Assembly: GCA_001443495.1 (NCBI GenBank)
Contig: LDXR01000004.1
Span: 62,001 to 126,000, forward strand
Direction: 5' to 3'
DNA: 64,000 nucleotides
DNA from: a candidate division NC10 bacterium CSP1-5
GTDB taxonomy: Bacteria; Methylomirabilota; Methylomirabilia; Methylomirabilales; CSP1-5
This document shows positions 41,751-49,518 of the stretch, one piece after another. The notes below the pieces were generated by a model. That model ran no database searches. It had not been told where the DNA came from and worked only from the letters and a program-made list of their open reading frames with translations. Every line of letters starts with the position of its first letter. Position 1 is the first letter of the stretch. Position numbers and translations under genes: made by a program.

Positions 41751-42143
41751 ATGGCACCGAAGGTCGGGTCAAGCTACACCATCAAGCGGCGGGTTGAGCC
41801 GGAACACTCGGCGGACAGGCATGGGAATCCCGGGATCGATGTCTTTACCACCCCCCTTCTCTGCGAATGGAGCGAGGAGGCGGCGGTTCTCGCGGTCCAG
41901 GATCAACTGGATCCAGGAATGATCACCCTCGGGACACGCATCGACCTGAAACATCTCGTGGCGACTCCGATCGGGATGATGGTCCGGGTGACGGCCACCT
42001 TGAAGGAGATTGATGGGCGGAAGCTGAGCTTCGCCGTCGAGGCCTACGACGAAAGGGAAAAGATCAGCGAGTGCACCCACGAGCGCTTCATCGTCACGAA
42101 GAGCCGCTTCCTGGAGAAGGTCGCCGAAAAGGCAAAGGGGTAG
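41751..42143 (+). CDS. Hotdog-fold thioesterase, fluoroacetyl-CoA thioesterase-like
   Basis: 130 residues. VGSSYTIKRRVEPEH at the start and LGTRIDLKHLVATPIGMMVRVTATLKEIDGRKLSFAVEAYDE in the middle are the FlK-like hotdog signature; the catalytic Thr/Glu/His set is plausible (VFTTPLLCEWSEEAA, KHLVATPIG). ATG 41751 follows AGGAGGAG. Substrate unknown. Confidence 0.82.
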   Translation: MAPKVGSSYTIKRRVEPEHSADRHGNPGIDVFTTPLLCEWSEEAAVLAVQDQLDPGMITLGTRIDLKHLVATPIGMMVRVTATLKEIDGRKLSFAVEAYDEREKISECTHERFIVTKSRFLEKVAEKAKG

Positions 42144-42217
42144 GGCAGGGTGGCGCGGCCCCTGCGGATGCCGCGCCGCAGGCCAGGGTGTGGGGGCGGC
42201 TTCTCGATCGCGCGACG

Positions 42218-43249
42218 ATGCTGACGATCGACGGATCCTACGGGGAAGGGGGAGGGCAGATCCTCCGAACTGCCCTGGCCCTGAGTGCCGTGCTGGACCG
42301 GCCGGTGCTGATCGAAAAGATCCGCGCTGGACGGAGGAACCCGGGACTTCAGGCCCAGCACCTGGCCGGCGTCAAGGCATTGGCCGAGATCACCAGGGCT
42401 GAGGTCGAGGGGGCCACCGTCGGGTCGACTTCGCTCCGGTTCGTTCCGGCCCGCATTGCTCACGGAGCCTATCGGTGGGATGTGGGTACCGCCGGCGCCA
42501 TCTCGCTCGTGCTGCAGGCGATCCTGGTCCCGCTCGCGTTCGCACCCGCTGCTTCGCATATTGCCATCACCGGCGGGACACACGTCCCGTGGAGCCCTCC
42601 ATTTCCTTACGTCGAACAGGTCCTCCTCCCCACGCTGCAAGGCATGGGCCTTCGGGTGTCGCTCAGACTCGGGCGGTGGGGGTTCTACCCGAAGGGGGGA
42701 GGGATGGTCGAGGGGACGATCGAGGCCTCGACGCTTCGGCCGGTGACTCTCACCCGTCGAGGATCGCTCACGGAAATTGTGGGCCTCTCGGCGGTGGCCG
42801 GGGTCCCGACAGACATTGCGGAGCGGCAGCGGCAGCGCGCCCTCGCGCGTCTCAGCTCACTCGGGGTCCCTTGTCGGATTGAAACCAGCGCGGTGCAGGC
42901 GTCAAGTCCGGGGACGGTCCTCTTTCTTTTGATCAGGTGTGAGGGGGGACGGGCCGGATTCAGCAGTCTGGGCGCAAGGGGAAAACCGGCGGAACGCGTG
43001 TCGGATGAGGCCTGCGATGAGGTTTTTGTGTATCTCGAGCAGGAGGGGGTCGCCGATCCTTACCTGGCCGATCAGCTCCTGCTGCCGATGGCCCTCGCCT
43101 CCGGCTCGTCCTCGATGACGACGACGCGAGTGACCGAACACCTGTTGACGAACCGGTGGGTGGTAGAGCAGTTTCTTCCGGGACGCGTGAGGGTCGAGGG
43201 AGGCGTGGGGCAGCCGGGTCGCGTAACGGTCGAGGGCGCCGGCCGATGA
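42218..43249 (+). CDS. rtcA: RNA 3'-terminal phosphate cyclase
   Basis: 343 residues. IDGSYGEGGGQILRTALALS, RRNPGLQAQHLAGVKAL, VGTAGAISLVLQ, GFYPKGGGMVEGTIE, and the catalytic-His region TEHLLTNRWVVEQFLPG are all diagnostic. RtcA converts RNA 3'-phosphates into 2',3'-cyclic phosphates with ATP. No rtcB is in the window. ATG 42218; the spacing to the upstream thioesterase gene (75 bp) permits cotranscription. Confidence 0.93.
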   Translation: MLTIDGSYGEGGGQILRTALALSAVLDRPVLIEKIRAGRRNPGLQAQHLAGVKALAEITRAEVEGATVGSTSLRFVPARIAHGAYRWDVGTAGAISLVLQAILVPLAFAPAASHIAITGGTHVPWSPPFPYVEQVLLPTLQGMGLRVSLRLGRWGFYPKGGGMVEGTIEASTLRPVTLTRRGSLTEIVGLSAVAGVPTDIAERQRQRALARLSSLGVPCRIETSAVQASSPGTVLFLLIRCEGGRAGFSSLGARGKPAERVSDEACDEVFVYLEQEGVADPYLADQLLLPMALASGSSSMTTTRVTEHLLTNRWVVEQFLPGRVRVEGGVGQPGRVTVEGAGR

Positions 43250-43392
43250 CGGCTCGACTGGGCTCGCCGAAGTCCGATGACAAAGGGATCGACGGAAAAT
43301 TCCGCAACTTGCTGGTTCTGGTGCAGCAGCGCCCTCGGACCCTGAACTGTGAACCGTTAACTGTGAACTCGCTGTGCGGGAGGAGGTAAAGG

Positions 43393-43722
43393 ATGGTGGA
43401 GCCCACAAGCATCAGTCCGGCCGACGTCCGGGCACGTCTGCAGTCCGGGAGAGGGACGATACTCGTCTGCGCCTACGAGGACGAGGCCAAGTTCACACGG
43501 GCCCGGCTCGAAGGGGCGATATCGCTCCAGTCGCTTCAATCGAGGCTTCCGTCTCTTCCGAAGGAAACAGAGATCGTCTTTTATTGAGGCTGACCTGAGG
43601 ACGCAAGCGCTGTCGGTCGGGCAGCCGAGTACAGGGAAAAGGGATACGCGAACGCCAAGGTCCTTGCTGGAGGGATTGCCGCCTGGAAGGCGGCAGGCTA
43701 TCCGGTCTACCGTGATGGCTAA
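43393..43722 (+). CDS. Rhodanese-like protein with two in-frame TGA codons (putative selenoprotein)
   Basis: 109 codons, read through TGA at 43585-43587 (codon 65) and 43591-43593 (codon 67). The N-terminal half (ISPADVRARLQSG, ILVCAYEDEAKF, LEGAISLQSLQSRLP, ETEIVFY) and the C-terminal half (PEDASAVGRAAEYREKGY, KVLAGGIAAWKAAGYPV) are continuous rhodanese homology. The joint reads IVFY-U-G-U-PEDAS, where single-domain rhodaneses have FYCxCPxxAS, so both Cys positions are TGA. ATG 43393 follows GGAGGTAA. The alternative is a pseudogene, but no frameshift is needed. Confidence 0.8.
43609..43625 (+). promoter_or_regulatory. Candidate bacterial SECIS element of the rhodanese gene
   Basis: GCUGUC pairs with GGCAGC (one U-G) around the loop GGUCG (43615-43619). 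The loop begins 22 nt after the second TGA and 28 nt after the first, so it can serve both. Confidence 0.6.
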
Positions 43723-43934
43723 GTCTTGCGCTGGGGTTCACACACGGACGCTGGCGAAGACACCGGTAAACGCCCTCCTGGTATAGCGAAAGCTTGACTG
43801 CTCGGCACTGCGCTTGCTACACCCGCCCCAGGTAGTTCACAGTTCATGGTTCGCGGTTCACAAACAGCCGCCAGTAAGGATGCAACGCTTCGAGCTCGAC
43901 CGTGATCCAGAGCGACCCATACCCCTCCCGCTTT

Positions 43935-44016
43935 CGACTGTGAACAGTGAACGGTGAACCGTGAACGCTACTGCCGGTTTTGACTTTCAATCTGTGAACG
44001 GTGAACCGTGAACGCT
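43935..44016. repeat. GTGAACGGTGAACC-type tandem repeat
   Basis: Two blocks of three or four GTGAAC/GTGAACC units (near 43939-43967 and 43993-44015). Related single runs occur at 43338-43372, 43830-43862 and 40550-40590. The gap 43723-44019 is filled by these and holds no gene. Confidence 0.75.
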
Positions 44017-44019
44017 CCT

Positions 44020-44868
44020 ATGACACGGGTGGGCATTTTCTATCATGAAAGCTTCAGCCGGCGGAGCTATCTGACCGTCGGCCGGCGATTGGCCGATTTC
44101 CCTGCCGCCCTCGACGAGCTCTTGCAGGACGAGCGGTTCCGCCTCTACCGATGCTCCGAGGCTGACGATCGGCTCATCCTCCAGGTCCATCGTCCCGCGC
44201 TCATTCCGGAGGTAGAGGCGGACCCGCTGTGAAGCACCGCCAGGGCCTCGGTCGGAGGCGTCGTAGCGGCGGCAGAAAAGATCTGCGTCGGCGAGTTGGA
44301 TCGGGCGTTTGCCTTTATCGGTGCGGGCGGGCACCACGCGGGGGTGGATTTCTTCGGCGGCTACTGCTGTTTCAACGACGTCGCCATCGCCATCGCCCAC
44401 CTCCGGAACACCTACGGCGTCCGCCGGTTCGCCATCCTCGACACCGATGCCCACCATGGCGATGGGACGCGGGACATTGTCCAGGAGGACCCCGATGTCC
44501 TCCACGTCTGCATCTGCGGCATGAACTATGTCTCTCCGGACGGGACCAAGGTCGATGTCCCCGCCCCCTGGGGAGGCCGTGACCCGGACGAGGCGTATCT
44601 GAAGACGGCGGAGTCTGCCTTTGCCTCGAGGGTCCGGGACTTTCGGCCGGATCTCACCGTCTGGTACTTCGGCTTTGACGGGCACCGGGGAGACTACGGA
44701 GATATGGGACTTTCCCTTCGCTGCTTTGTGGGACTCGCCGATTTCATGGTTGGAGCAGCCCGGGATGCCTCAAGCGGCAAGCTCCTCACGGTTTTGGGAG
44801 GAGGCTCCCGCACCGACCTCGCCACAATGATCATCCCCCAGGTCATCCACCGCCTCGGCGCGGAATAA
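44020..44868 (+). CDS. Class II histone deacetylase-like protein with in-frame TGA (putative selenoprotein)
   Basis: 282 residues read through TGA at 44230-44232 (codon 71). Part one (VGIFYHESFSRRSYLTVGRRLADFP...LILQVHRPALIPEVEADPL) and part two (STARASVGGVVAAAEK...FAFIGAGGHHAGVDFFGGYCCFNDVAIAIAHL, LDTDAHHGDGTRDI, VCICGMNYVSPDG, DGHRGDYGDMG) are one arginase/deacetylase fold with the zinc ligands and the GHHA catalytic pair present. The TGA sits between them in the same frame, probably at a conserved Cys. ATG 44020; GTG 44008 is possible. Confidence 0.78.
44245..44259 (+). promoter_or_regulatory. Candidate bacterial SECIS element of the deacetylase gene
   Basis: GCCUC/GAGGC stem closing the loop GGUCG (44250-44254), 17 nt after the TGA. 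The loop is identical to that of the rhodanese gene. Confidence 0.65.
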
Positions 44869-44909
44869 TCGAGCCACTCTTCTTCGTGCGCCCGTGAGAA
44901 GCGATACCT

Positions 44910-45752
44910 TCACCGAGGGAGGTGGAGAGCGAGGCATTTGGCGGAGCCTCCGGCCTTGAGGAACTCGGAGAGGTCCAGCTCGACCACCTCAAAGCCTCGC
45001 CGCTCCAGCTCCTTGCTGAGCGGCCTGGACATCCCGCGGTGCAGGATCACACGCCGGTCGATCACGACGGCGTTGCAGCAGAATCGGAGCGCATCGGCCG
45101 TGGAGACGGGCACCGGGTCGGGGACGTTGGTCTCTATGACCTTCCACCCGTAGCGATCAAAGGCTCCGGGATACCAGAGGGCCGATGTGGCATCAAGGGG
45201 ACAAAAGCACGTATCGAGGTGGTAGAAGCGCTTGTCAACGAGCTCCAGGGGCAGGACCCGACGCCTCAGAATCTGTGCGAGCCGCTCATGCACTATGGCA
45301 TCCGAGCGGAATCGAAAGCCGAGGAACACAGTCTCGCCCACCGATAGCGCATCCCCTTCGCCTTCGAAGTTGAACTGTCTGGGCAGCGTCACCACGCGAT
45401 AGCCGCGCTGTCGGAAGTACCGCTCGAAGATCGCCTCTTCTCCACGGCGCTCGGGATGGCGGAAGTTCGTGCGGACGAACGTGTCGCCCGCCACCAGCCC
45501 CGCATTCGCCGTAAAGACCAGGTCGGGCAATCGCTTTACTGGCCGGACGAGCTTGATGGGCACCCGGAGCCTGCGCGTCAACAGGTCGTATAGGGCCTGC
45601 CACTGGCGGGCGGCCACGGGTTGAGTCACCTGCCTCGTGACCCTCATCCAGGGGTTGATCTCGTACGCGATGGTGTAGTGACGCGGGCGGCACATCAGGA
45701 GCGCCAGGGATGGGAGCGTGCCGTCTCTAGCGGGGCGATAACTTGAGCGCAT
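44910..45752 (-). CDS. Arginine dihydrolase/DDAH-like amidinohydrolase
   Basis: 280 residues of the guanidino-modifying superfamily. DLVFTANAGLVAG, FNFEGEGDALSVG, FYHLDTCFCPL (active-site His) and the C-terminal GGSAKCLALHL (nucleophilic Cys) are present, as in the N-terminal domain of cyanobacterial AgrE/ArgZ, which removes both guanidino nitrogens from arginine to give ornithine. ATG 45752 overlaps the next gene by 26 nt; ATG 45695 is also possible. Probably works with the downstream-named gene as a split AgrE. Confidence 0.75.
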   Translation of the reverse strand: MRSSYRPARDGTLPSLALLMCRPRHYTIAYEINPWMRVTRQVTQPVAARQWQALYDLLTRRLRVPIKLVRPVKRLPDLVFTANAGLVAGDTFVRTNFRHPERRGEEAIFERYFRQRGYRVVTLPRQFNFEGEGDALSVGETVFLGFRFRSDAIVHERLAQILRRRVLPLELVDKRFYHLDTCFCPLDATSALWYPGAFDRYGWKVIETNVPDPVPVSTADALRFCCNAVVIDRRVILHRGMSRPLSKELERRGFEVVELDLSEFLKAGGSAKCLALHLPR

Positions 45753-46950
45753 GGCAGAGTTCCCGCAGGAACGAGGCCGCGTCCGAGACGATGCCAATCC
45801 CCTGGAAGGTCCCGCGATCGGCGAGCTTTGTCACGACGGCCGGGTTGATGTCGACGCAGATGGTCTTGACCGTGGCCTGAAGCAGGTTCCCGGTGGCAAT
45901 CGCATGGAGCGTGGAGCCGATCATGAGGGCCAACCCCACCCCTTTGAGATGGCGGCGCATCTCATCCTGGGCTTTGAGCACATCGGTGATCACGTCCGGC
46001 AGGGGGCCATCGTCTCTGATGGAGCCGGCCAGGACGAACGGGATCCGGTGCCTGACGCAGGCGTGCATGATGCCCTTGGTCAAGACGCCCTGGCGGACTG
46101 CCTGGCGGATGCCTCCACAGGCGCGGATCGTGTTGATGGCGCGCATGTGATGGTCGTGGGTGTCCCGGACCGGACCCCTGCGATCGAGCGAGACGCCGAG
46201 GGAGGTCCCAAAGAGGGCTGACTCGATGTCATGGACTGCCAGCCCGTTGCCGCCAAAGAGCACATCGACATATTTCACCTCGATGAGCCGCTCCAGGTAC
46301 CGACCGCCTCCGGTATGGACGATGGCCGGGCCTCCAACGACGAGGATCTTTCGCCCGGCCTGCTTCGCGGACCGCATCGCCCCGGCGACGCCGTCGATGA
46401 GGAGGCCCTTAGGCTTCTCGGACGAGACCGCGCTTCCCATGAACTGAAAAACATCCTTGTGCCTCGACCGCTCGAGGGGGGTCACGCGGACGCCGGTCGT
46501 GCCGCAGGCGACGAGATTCCCTTTTCTGACGTGGGTCACCGGGACACACCAGGCCCGTGCGGTCCGGGGATCGATCACGATCCCACAGTCCATCTCGATG
46601 TTCTCCACCGACCGCCAACGCCCCTGATACCGCACGGCGGTGGGTAGATTCGTCGTGGAGTAGAAATCGGTGGGGAAGACGCCGTCCTGTCGCGCGCGGA
46701 CGAGCTGAACCTCGTGCAGGGTGAGGGGCGTGGCCCCCAACCGGGCCAGCCGTTTGAGGATGGCCTGGAGCTTTTGCTCGGACGTCGCACTGACCTTCAG
46801 GCGGGCGGTCGAGGGATCGGTCTTGCGTTTGCCGACGGCGATCTCGAGAATCTCGAAGGTCCCGTCGAGATCGATGATCTCATCCAGAATCTTCGGGAGG
46901 ATCAACGAATCGAGAATATGCCCACTGACCTGGACGGTTTCAGAGACCAT
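45727..46950 (-). CDS. TIGR00300/LOR-SDH-domain protein, ornithine cyclodeaminase-like
   Basis: 407 residues. N-terminal VSGHILDSLILPKILDEIIDLDGTFEILEIAVG, then ATPLTLHEVQLVRA, VACGTTGVRVTPLERSRH, ILVVGGPAIVHTGGGRYLERLI and LLQATVKTICVDINPAVVTKLADRG are family landmarks. This domain is the C-terminal half of AgrE/ArgZ and, in archaea, an ornithine cyclodeaminase producing proline. The ATG 46950 lies after a long structured leader; the gene precedes and overlaps the amidinohydrolase. Confidence 0.85.
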   Translation of the reverse strand: MVSETVQVSGHILDSLILPKILDEIIDLDGTFEILEIAVGKRKTDPSTARLKVSATSEQKLQAILKRLARLGATPLTLHEVQLVRARQDGVFPTDFYSTTNLPTAVRYQGRWRSVENIEMDCGIVIDPRTARAWCVPVTHVRKGNLVACGTTGVRVTPLERSRHKDVFQFMGSAVSSEKPKGLLIDGVAGAMRSAKQAGRKILVVGGPAIVHTGGGRYLERLIEVKYVDVLFGGNGLAVHDIESALFGTSLGVSLDRRGPVRDTHDHHMRAINTIRACGGIRQAVRQGVLTKGIMHACVRHRIPFVLAGSIRDDGPLPDVITDVLKAQDEMRRHLKGVGLALMIGSTLHAIATGNLLQATVKTICVDINPAVVTKLADRGTFQGIGIVSDAASFLRELCHALKLSPR

Positions 46951-46983
46951 CGTACCCCTGCTCGGGAATTCTGCTCTCTTGAG

Positions 46984-47173
46984 CAGCGCCTGCAGGTCCC
47001 TCGCTCCGGGGCTCTCGCGGCGACCCTGTGTGGCGGCTTACGGCCCGGGTCCCTCCGTGTTCACGATCCGTGCAAGGAAGGCGGGCACGGATCGCGCCTC
47101 GGTTTCCCAGGCCGTCGCCGGCCGAGGGGCCCCCCGCCGCTTCCGCCAATGTCGCTCGGGGCCTGCAGGCGCT
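46984..47173 (-). promoter_or_regulatory. Structured 5' leader of the arginine-catabolic operon
   Basis: AGCGCCTGCAGG at 46984-46995 is the perfect complement of CCTGCAGGCGCT at 47162-47173, closing about 165 nt. Inside is a 10-bp hairpin (CGATCCGTGC/GCACGGATCG, 47060-47095). It matches no riboswitch class I know. The gap 46951-47430 otherwise contains only an extended -10 promoter. Confidence 0.35.
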
Positions 47174-47251
47174 GTTGCCGTGCCGCACCCTCCCTCCGCT
47201 CCCGATGCTGCGAGGCCGCCGGTGCGCAATGGGCGCCGCGCGCTGGCCTCA

Positions 47252-47260
47252 ATTGTAGCA
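47252..47260 (-). promoter_or_regulatory. Extended -10 promoter of the leader
   Basis: Minus strand TGCTACAAT; no good -35. It would give a leader of about 295 nt. Confidence 0.4.
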
Positions 47261-47430
47261 TCAAAGGGGCGCGGCCGGGATGGGACACCGAAAAGGGGGG
47301 CAGGCGGCCACGGCCTGGTGCCGGTGGAGAGACCGAGGATACCCGCAGATTCGTTGGACGGAGAAGAGGGGCGGGGAGCGCCCTATCGGCGGCGAAAGAT
47401 CAGGGCCGTCGCCAGAGGAGGTTTCGGCAA

Positions 47431-47991
47431 TTATCGACTGCGGGGCGCTCGCGGCCTCGGGACCGGTCGCGGGGGCATGTCGTGCGGTCGGTCACGCTCC
47501 GCCCCCTCGAGCCGCCGTCGCTCCTGCCACTCGCGGCGCAGACGCTCGCGCTCCTCGGGCGGGAGGTTCCGGAACTCCTGGAGGCGTTCCCGGAGTGCCT
47601 CGCGCCGTTCGGGTGGCAGCTCGCGCCAGCGCCGGAAGCGTCCCCGGAGGCGTTCTTGTTCCTCCGGCGCCAGCTGCTGCCACCGGCGGTAGTTCTCGCG
47701 GATCCGCTCCTGCTCATTGGACGGCAGCCGTCGAAAGGCGTCGAGCCGATCCCGCACGGCCTGTTGCTGCTCCGGCGGCATGGCCTGCCATCGCTCGCGG
47801 AGCGCTCTCAGGCGCTGCCGCTCTTCGGGAGACAGGTTCTGCCACCACCGGCGGAGGTCCTGTTCCCGGGACGACGCCTGGGCGGTCAGCGGCGTTCCGG
47901 ACCCGCGCAGGTCGGATCGCTCCGCCCGGGTCAGGCTCGGCACCGGGAGCAGGAGCATCCCGGTCATGAGGATGGTCACAATCGGTCTCAT
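47431..47991 (-). CDS. DUF3106-like secreted Arg/Glu-rich protein
   Basis: 186 residues: signal peptide (RPIVTILMTGMLLLPVPSLTRA) then repeated WQNLSPEERQRLRALRERWQ-like units (about five, period about 22, each with a W/F, a PEE and an ERLR), as in DUF3106/LTXXQ proteins. Overlaps the next upstream gene by 4 nt. Likely a periplasmic member of the sigma-factor operon, perhaps CpxP-like (inference). Confidence 0.78.
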   Translation of the reverse strand: MRPIVTILMTGMLLLPVPSLTRAERSDLRGSGTPLTAQASSREQDLRRWWQNLSPEERQRLRALRERWQAMPPEQQQAVRDRLDAFRRLPSNEQERIRENYRRWQQLAPEEQERLRGRFRRWRELPPERREALRERLQEFRNLPPEERERLRREWQERRRLEGAERDRPHDMPPRPVPRPRAPRSR

Positions 47992-48248
47992 CGGATGGTC
48001 CCCTCTCGCTCGGAGCCCGGGAAGAGCCCTGGATCGATCTCGTTCAGAATTTCCATTTCTTGCAGGATCTCCAGCATCTGTAGCATCTCCAACTCGCTCA
48101 ACACGTCCAGGTCCTGAATGATCGCCTCGCCGTCCGCCTGCTCTTGGCGGGGGGCCGTTCTCGACCGTTGGCCCGATTGCGCCTCGGCGGGAGCCGCGGC
48201 GACGACGAACAAGGGCAACAGGAGCATCCACACCCACGTCCGTGGCAT
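47988..48248 (-). CDS. Small secreted protein with acidic Leu-rich repeats
   Basis: 86 residues. Signal peptide (WVWMLLLPLFVVAAAPAEA), then IIQDLDVLSELEMLQMLEILQEMEILNEIDPG, an amphipathic acidic helix also found at the C-terminus of the adjacent anti-sigma protein. ATG 48248. Unknown function, perhaps a competing ligand. Confidence 0.6.
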   Translation of the reverse strand: MPRTWVWMLLLPLFVVAAAPAEAQSGQRSRTAPRQEQADGEAIIQDLDVLSELEMLQMLEILQEMEILNEIDPGLFPGSEREGTIR

Positions 48249-48249
48249 C

Positions 48250-48771
48250 TCACGCCGCCCTTCGAGACCCCTCGATGGCCCGAGAGCGGATCAGCTCCCA
48301 CTCCTCGAGCAGTTCCCACTCCTCGAGCAGCTCCATCTCCTGCAGCACCTCGAGATCCTGGGTGATCAGGAGTTGATGGGTCAGGTCGAGTGACCCCAAC
48401 TCTGGCATCGTCGGTCGCTCGGTGAGGGTACGCCACGTGACGACGGCGCCCAGGACCAGCACCGCCGCCACCACGACGGCCGGAATCGGGCGAAGCACGA
48501 GGGTAGCGAACCAGCGCCGCAGGGCGGACGTCCACCACGGAACGCGCTCGGCCTTCTGTCGGATCTCCCGGAGATACTGCTGCCAGAAGGCCTCCGATGG
48601 CTCGGGCGCCGGGATCTGCGCGATCAGGGAAAGCGTCTCCCGGAGATCCCGAAGCTCCGCTCGACACCCCGCACACTGATCGAGATGGGCCTCCAGATCC
48701 GCCCGCATCGCAACTATCAGTTCTCCGTCCAGGTATTCGACCAGCTTGTCTCGGTACACGTCACATGCCAT
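48250..48771 (-). CDS. Anti-sigma factor with zf-HC2-like domain
   Basis: 173 residues. N-terminal LVEYLDGELIVAMRADLEAHLDQCAGCRAEL is the zinc-binding anti-sigma domain (HxxxCxxC); one membrane helix (ALRRWFATLVLRPIPAVVVAAVLVLGAVV) follows, and the extracytoplasmic C-terminus has the repeated motif LEVLQEMELLEEWELLEEWE. ATG 48771 is chosen for GAGGG spacing; ATG 48786 is alternative. Overlaps or abuts the sigma gene, as in standard ECF operons. Confidence 0.85.
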   Translation of the reverse strand: MACDVYRDKLVEYLDGELIVAMRADLEAHLDQCAGCRAELRDLRETLSLIAQIPAPEPSEAFWQQYLREIRQKAERVPWWTSALRRWFATLVLRPIPAVVVAAVLVLGAVVTWRTLTERPTMPELGSLDLTHQLLITQDLEVLQEMELLEEWELLEEWELIRSRAIEGSRRAA

Positions 48772-48778
48772 GGGGCCC

Positions 48779-49324
48779 TCATCCATCGTCGCGGAGGCCT
48801 TTCAGCTGCGATCGGAGTTTTGCCACCGCGTGAAAGTAGTTCACCCGCACCGTCCCTTCGGAGCTCTCCAGGATCTCGGCGATCTCCCGGTAGGGGAGGC
48901 CTTGATGGACCCGCAGCAGGAGCGTGGCTCGCTGCTGGGGTGGCAGCGCTTGGACGGCCTCGCTCACAGCTCGGAGCCGCTCTTGCACTTCCAGCTCCTC
49001 AAGGGGTTTGGGGGAGGGGTCCGCGGTGCTCTCGGGCATCTCCCCCTCGCTCCCGGACCGCTGGTGTCTCAGATGCGTGAGGCAGAGATTCACCGTGATC
49101 CGATAGAGCCACGTACTCAGGCTCGAGCGGCCATCGAAGCTCGCGAGGGCCCGGTAGGCGCGGAGAAAGGCCTCCTGGGAGATATCCTTGGCATCTTCAG
49201 CATTCCGCGTCATGCGATAGGCCAACCGGTACAACTCGTTCTGGTGCTGGCGGACCAGGGTATCGAGGGCGGAGTGGTCACCCTGCCGAAGTCGCGCAAT
49301 CAGGGCACGATCCGCCTCGTTCAC
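48779..49324 (-). CDS. ECF RNA polymerase sigma factor
   Basis: 181 residues. Region 2: LVRQHQNELYRLAYRMTRNAEDAKDISQEAFLRAYRALASFDGRSSLSTWLYRITVN; region 4: LPPQQRATLLLRVHQGLPYREIAEILESSEGTVRVNYFHAVAKLR. RpoE-like. GTG 49324 follows GGAGGGAGG. It probably senses envelope conditions through the anti-sigma gene. Confidence 0.92.
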   Translation of the reverse strand: MNEADRALIARLRQGDHSALDTLVRQHQNELYRLAYRMTRNAEDAKDISQEAFLRAYRALASFDGRSSLSTWLYRITVNLCLTHLRHQRSGSEGEMPESTADPSPKPLEELEVQERLRAVSEAVQALPPQQRATLLLRVHQGLPYREIAEILESSEGTVRVNYFHAVAKLRSQLKGLRDDG

Positions 49325-49455
49325 CCCGCCTCCCTCCGATGGGCCGTCTCACCTCCCCCCTGTTCCGTTAGACGCGGCAGGGGCGAGGATGTTAAATGCC
49401 ACGACGTGCTCGGGGTGCGTGAATGCAAAAGCCAATCCAAGACCCCCTTCGCGCC

Positions 49456-49485
49456 TTGACATGGAGTGGCGGGGGTCGGTACAGT
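49456..49485 (+). promoter_or_regulatory. Promoter for rlpA
   Basis: TTGACA, 18 nt, TACAGT, about 30 bp before the GTG at 49519. Confidence 0.6.
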
Positions 49486-49518
49486 AGGAGGATTTCGAAA
49501 TCCCGGGAGGATGGCACG

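Noticed and set aside
46951-47250. RNase P RNA or T-box leader
   Set aside because: GGCTTACGG and AGGGTCGCCGCG resembled these classes, but the other universal motifs and the correct order are absent.
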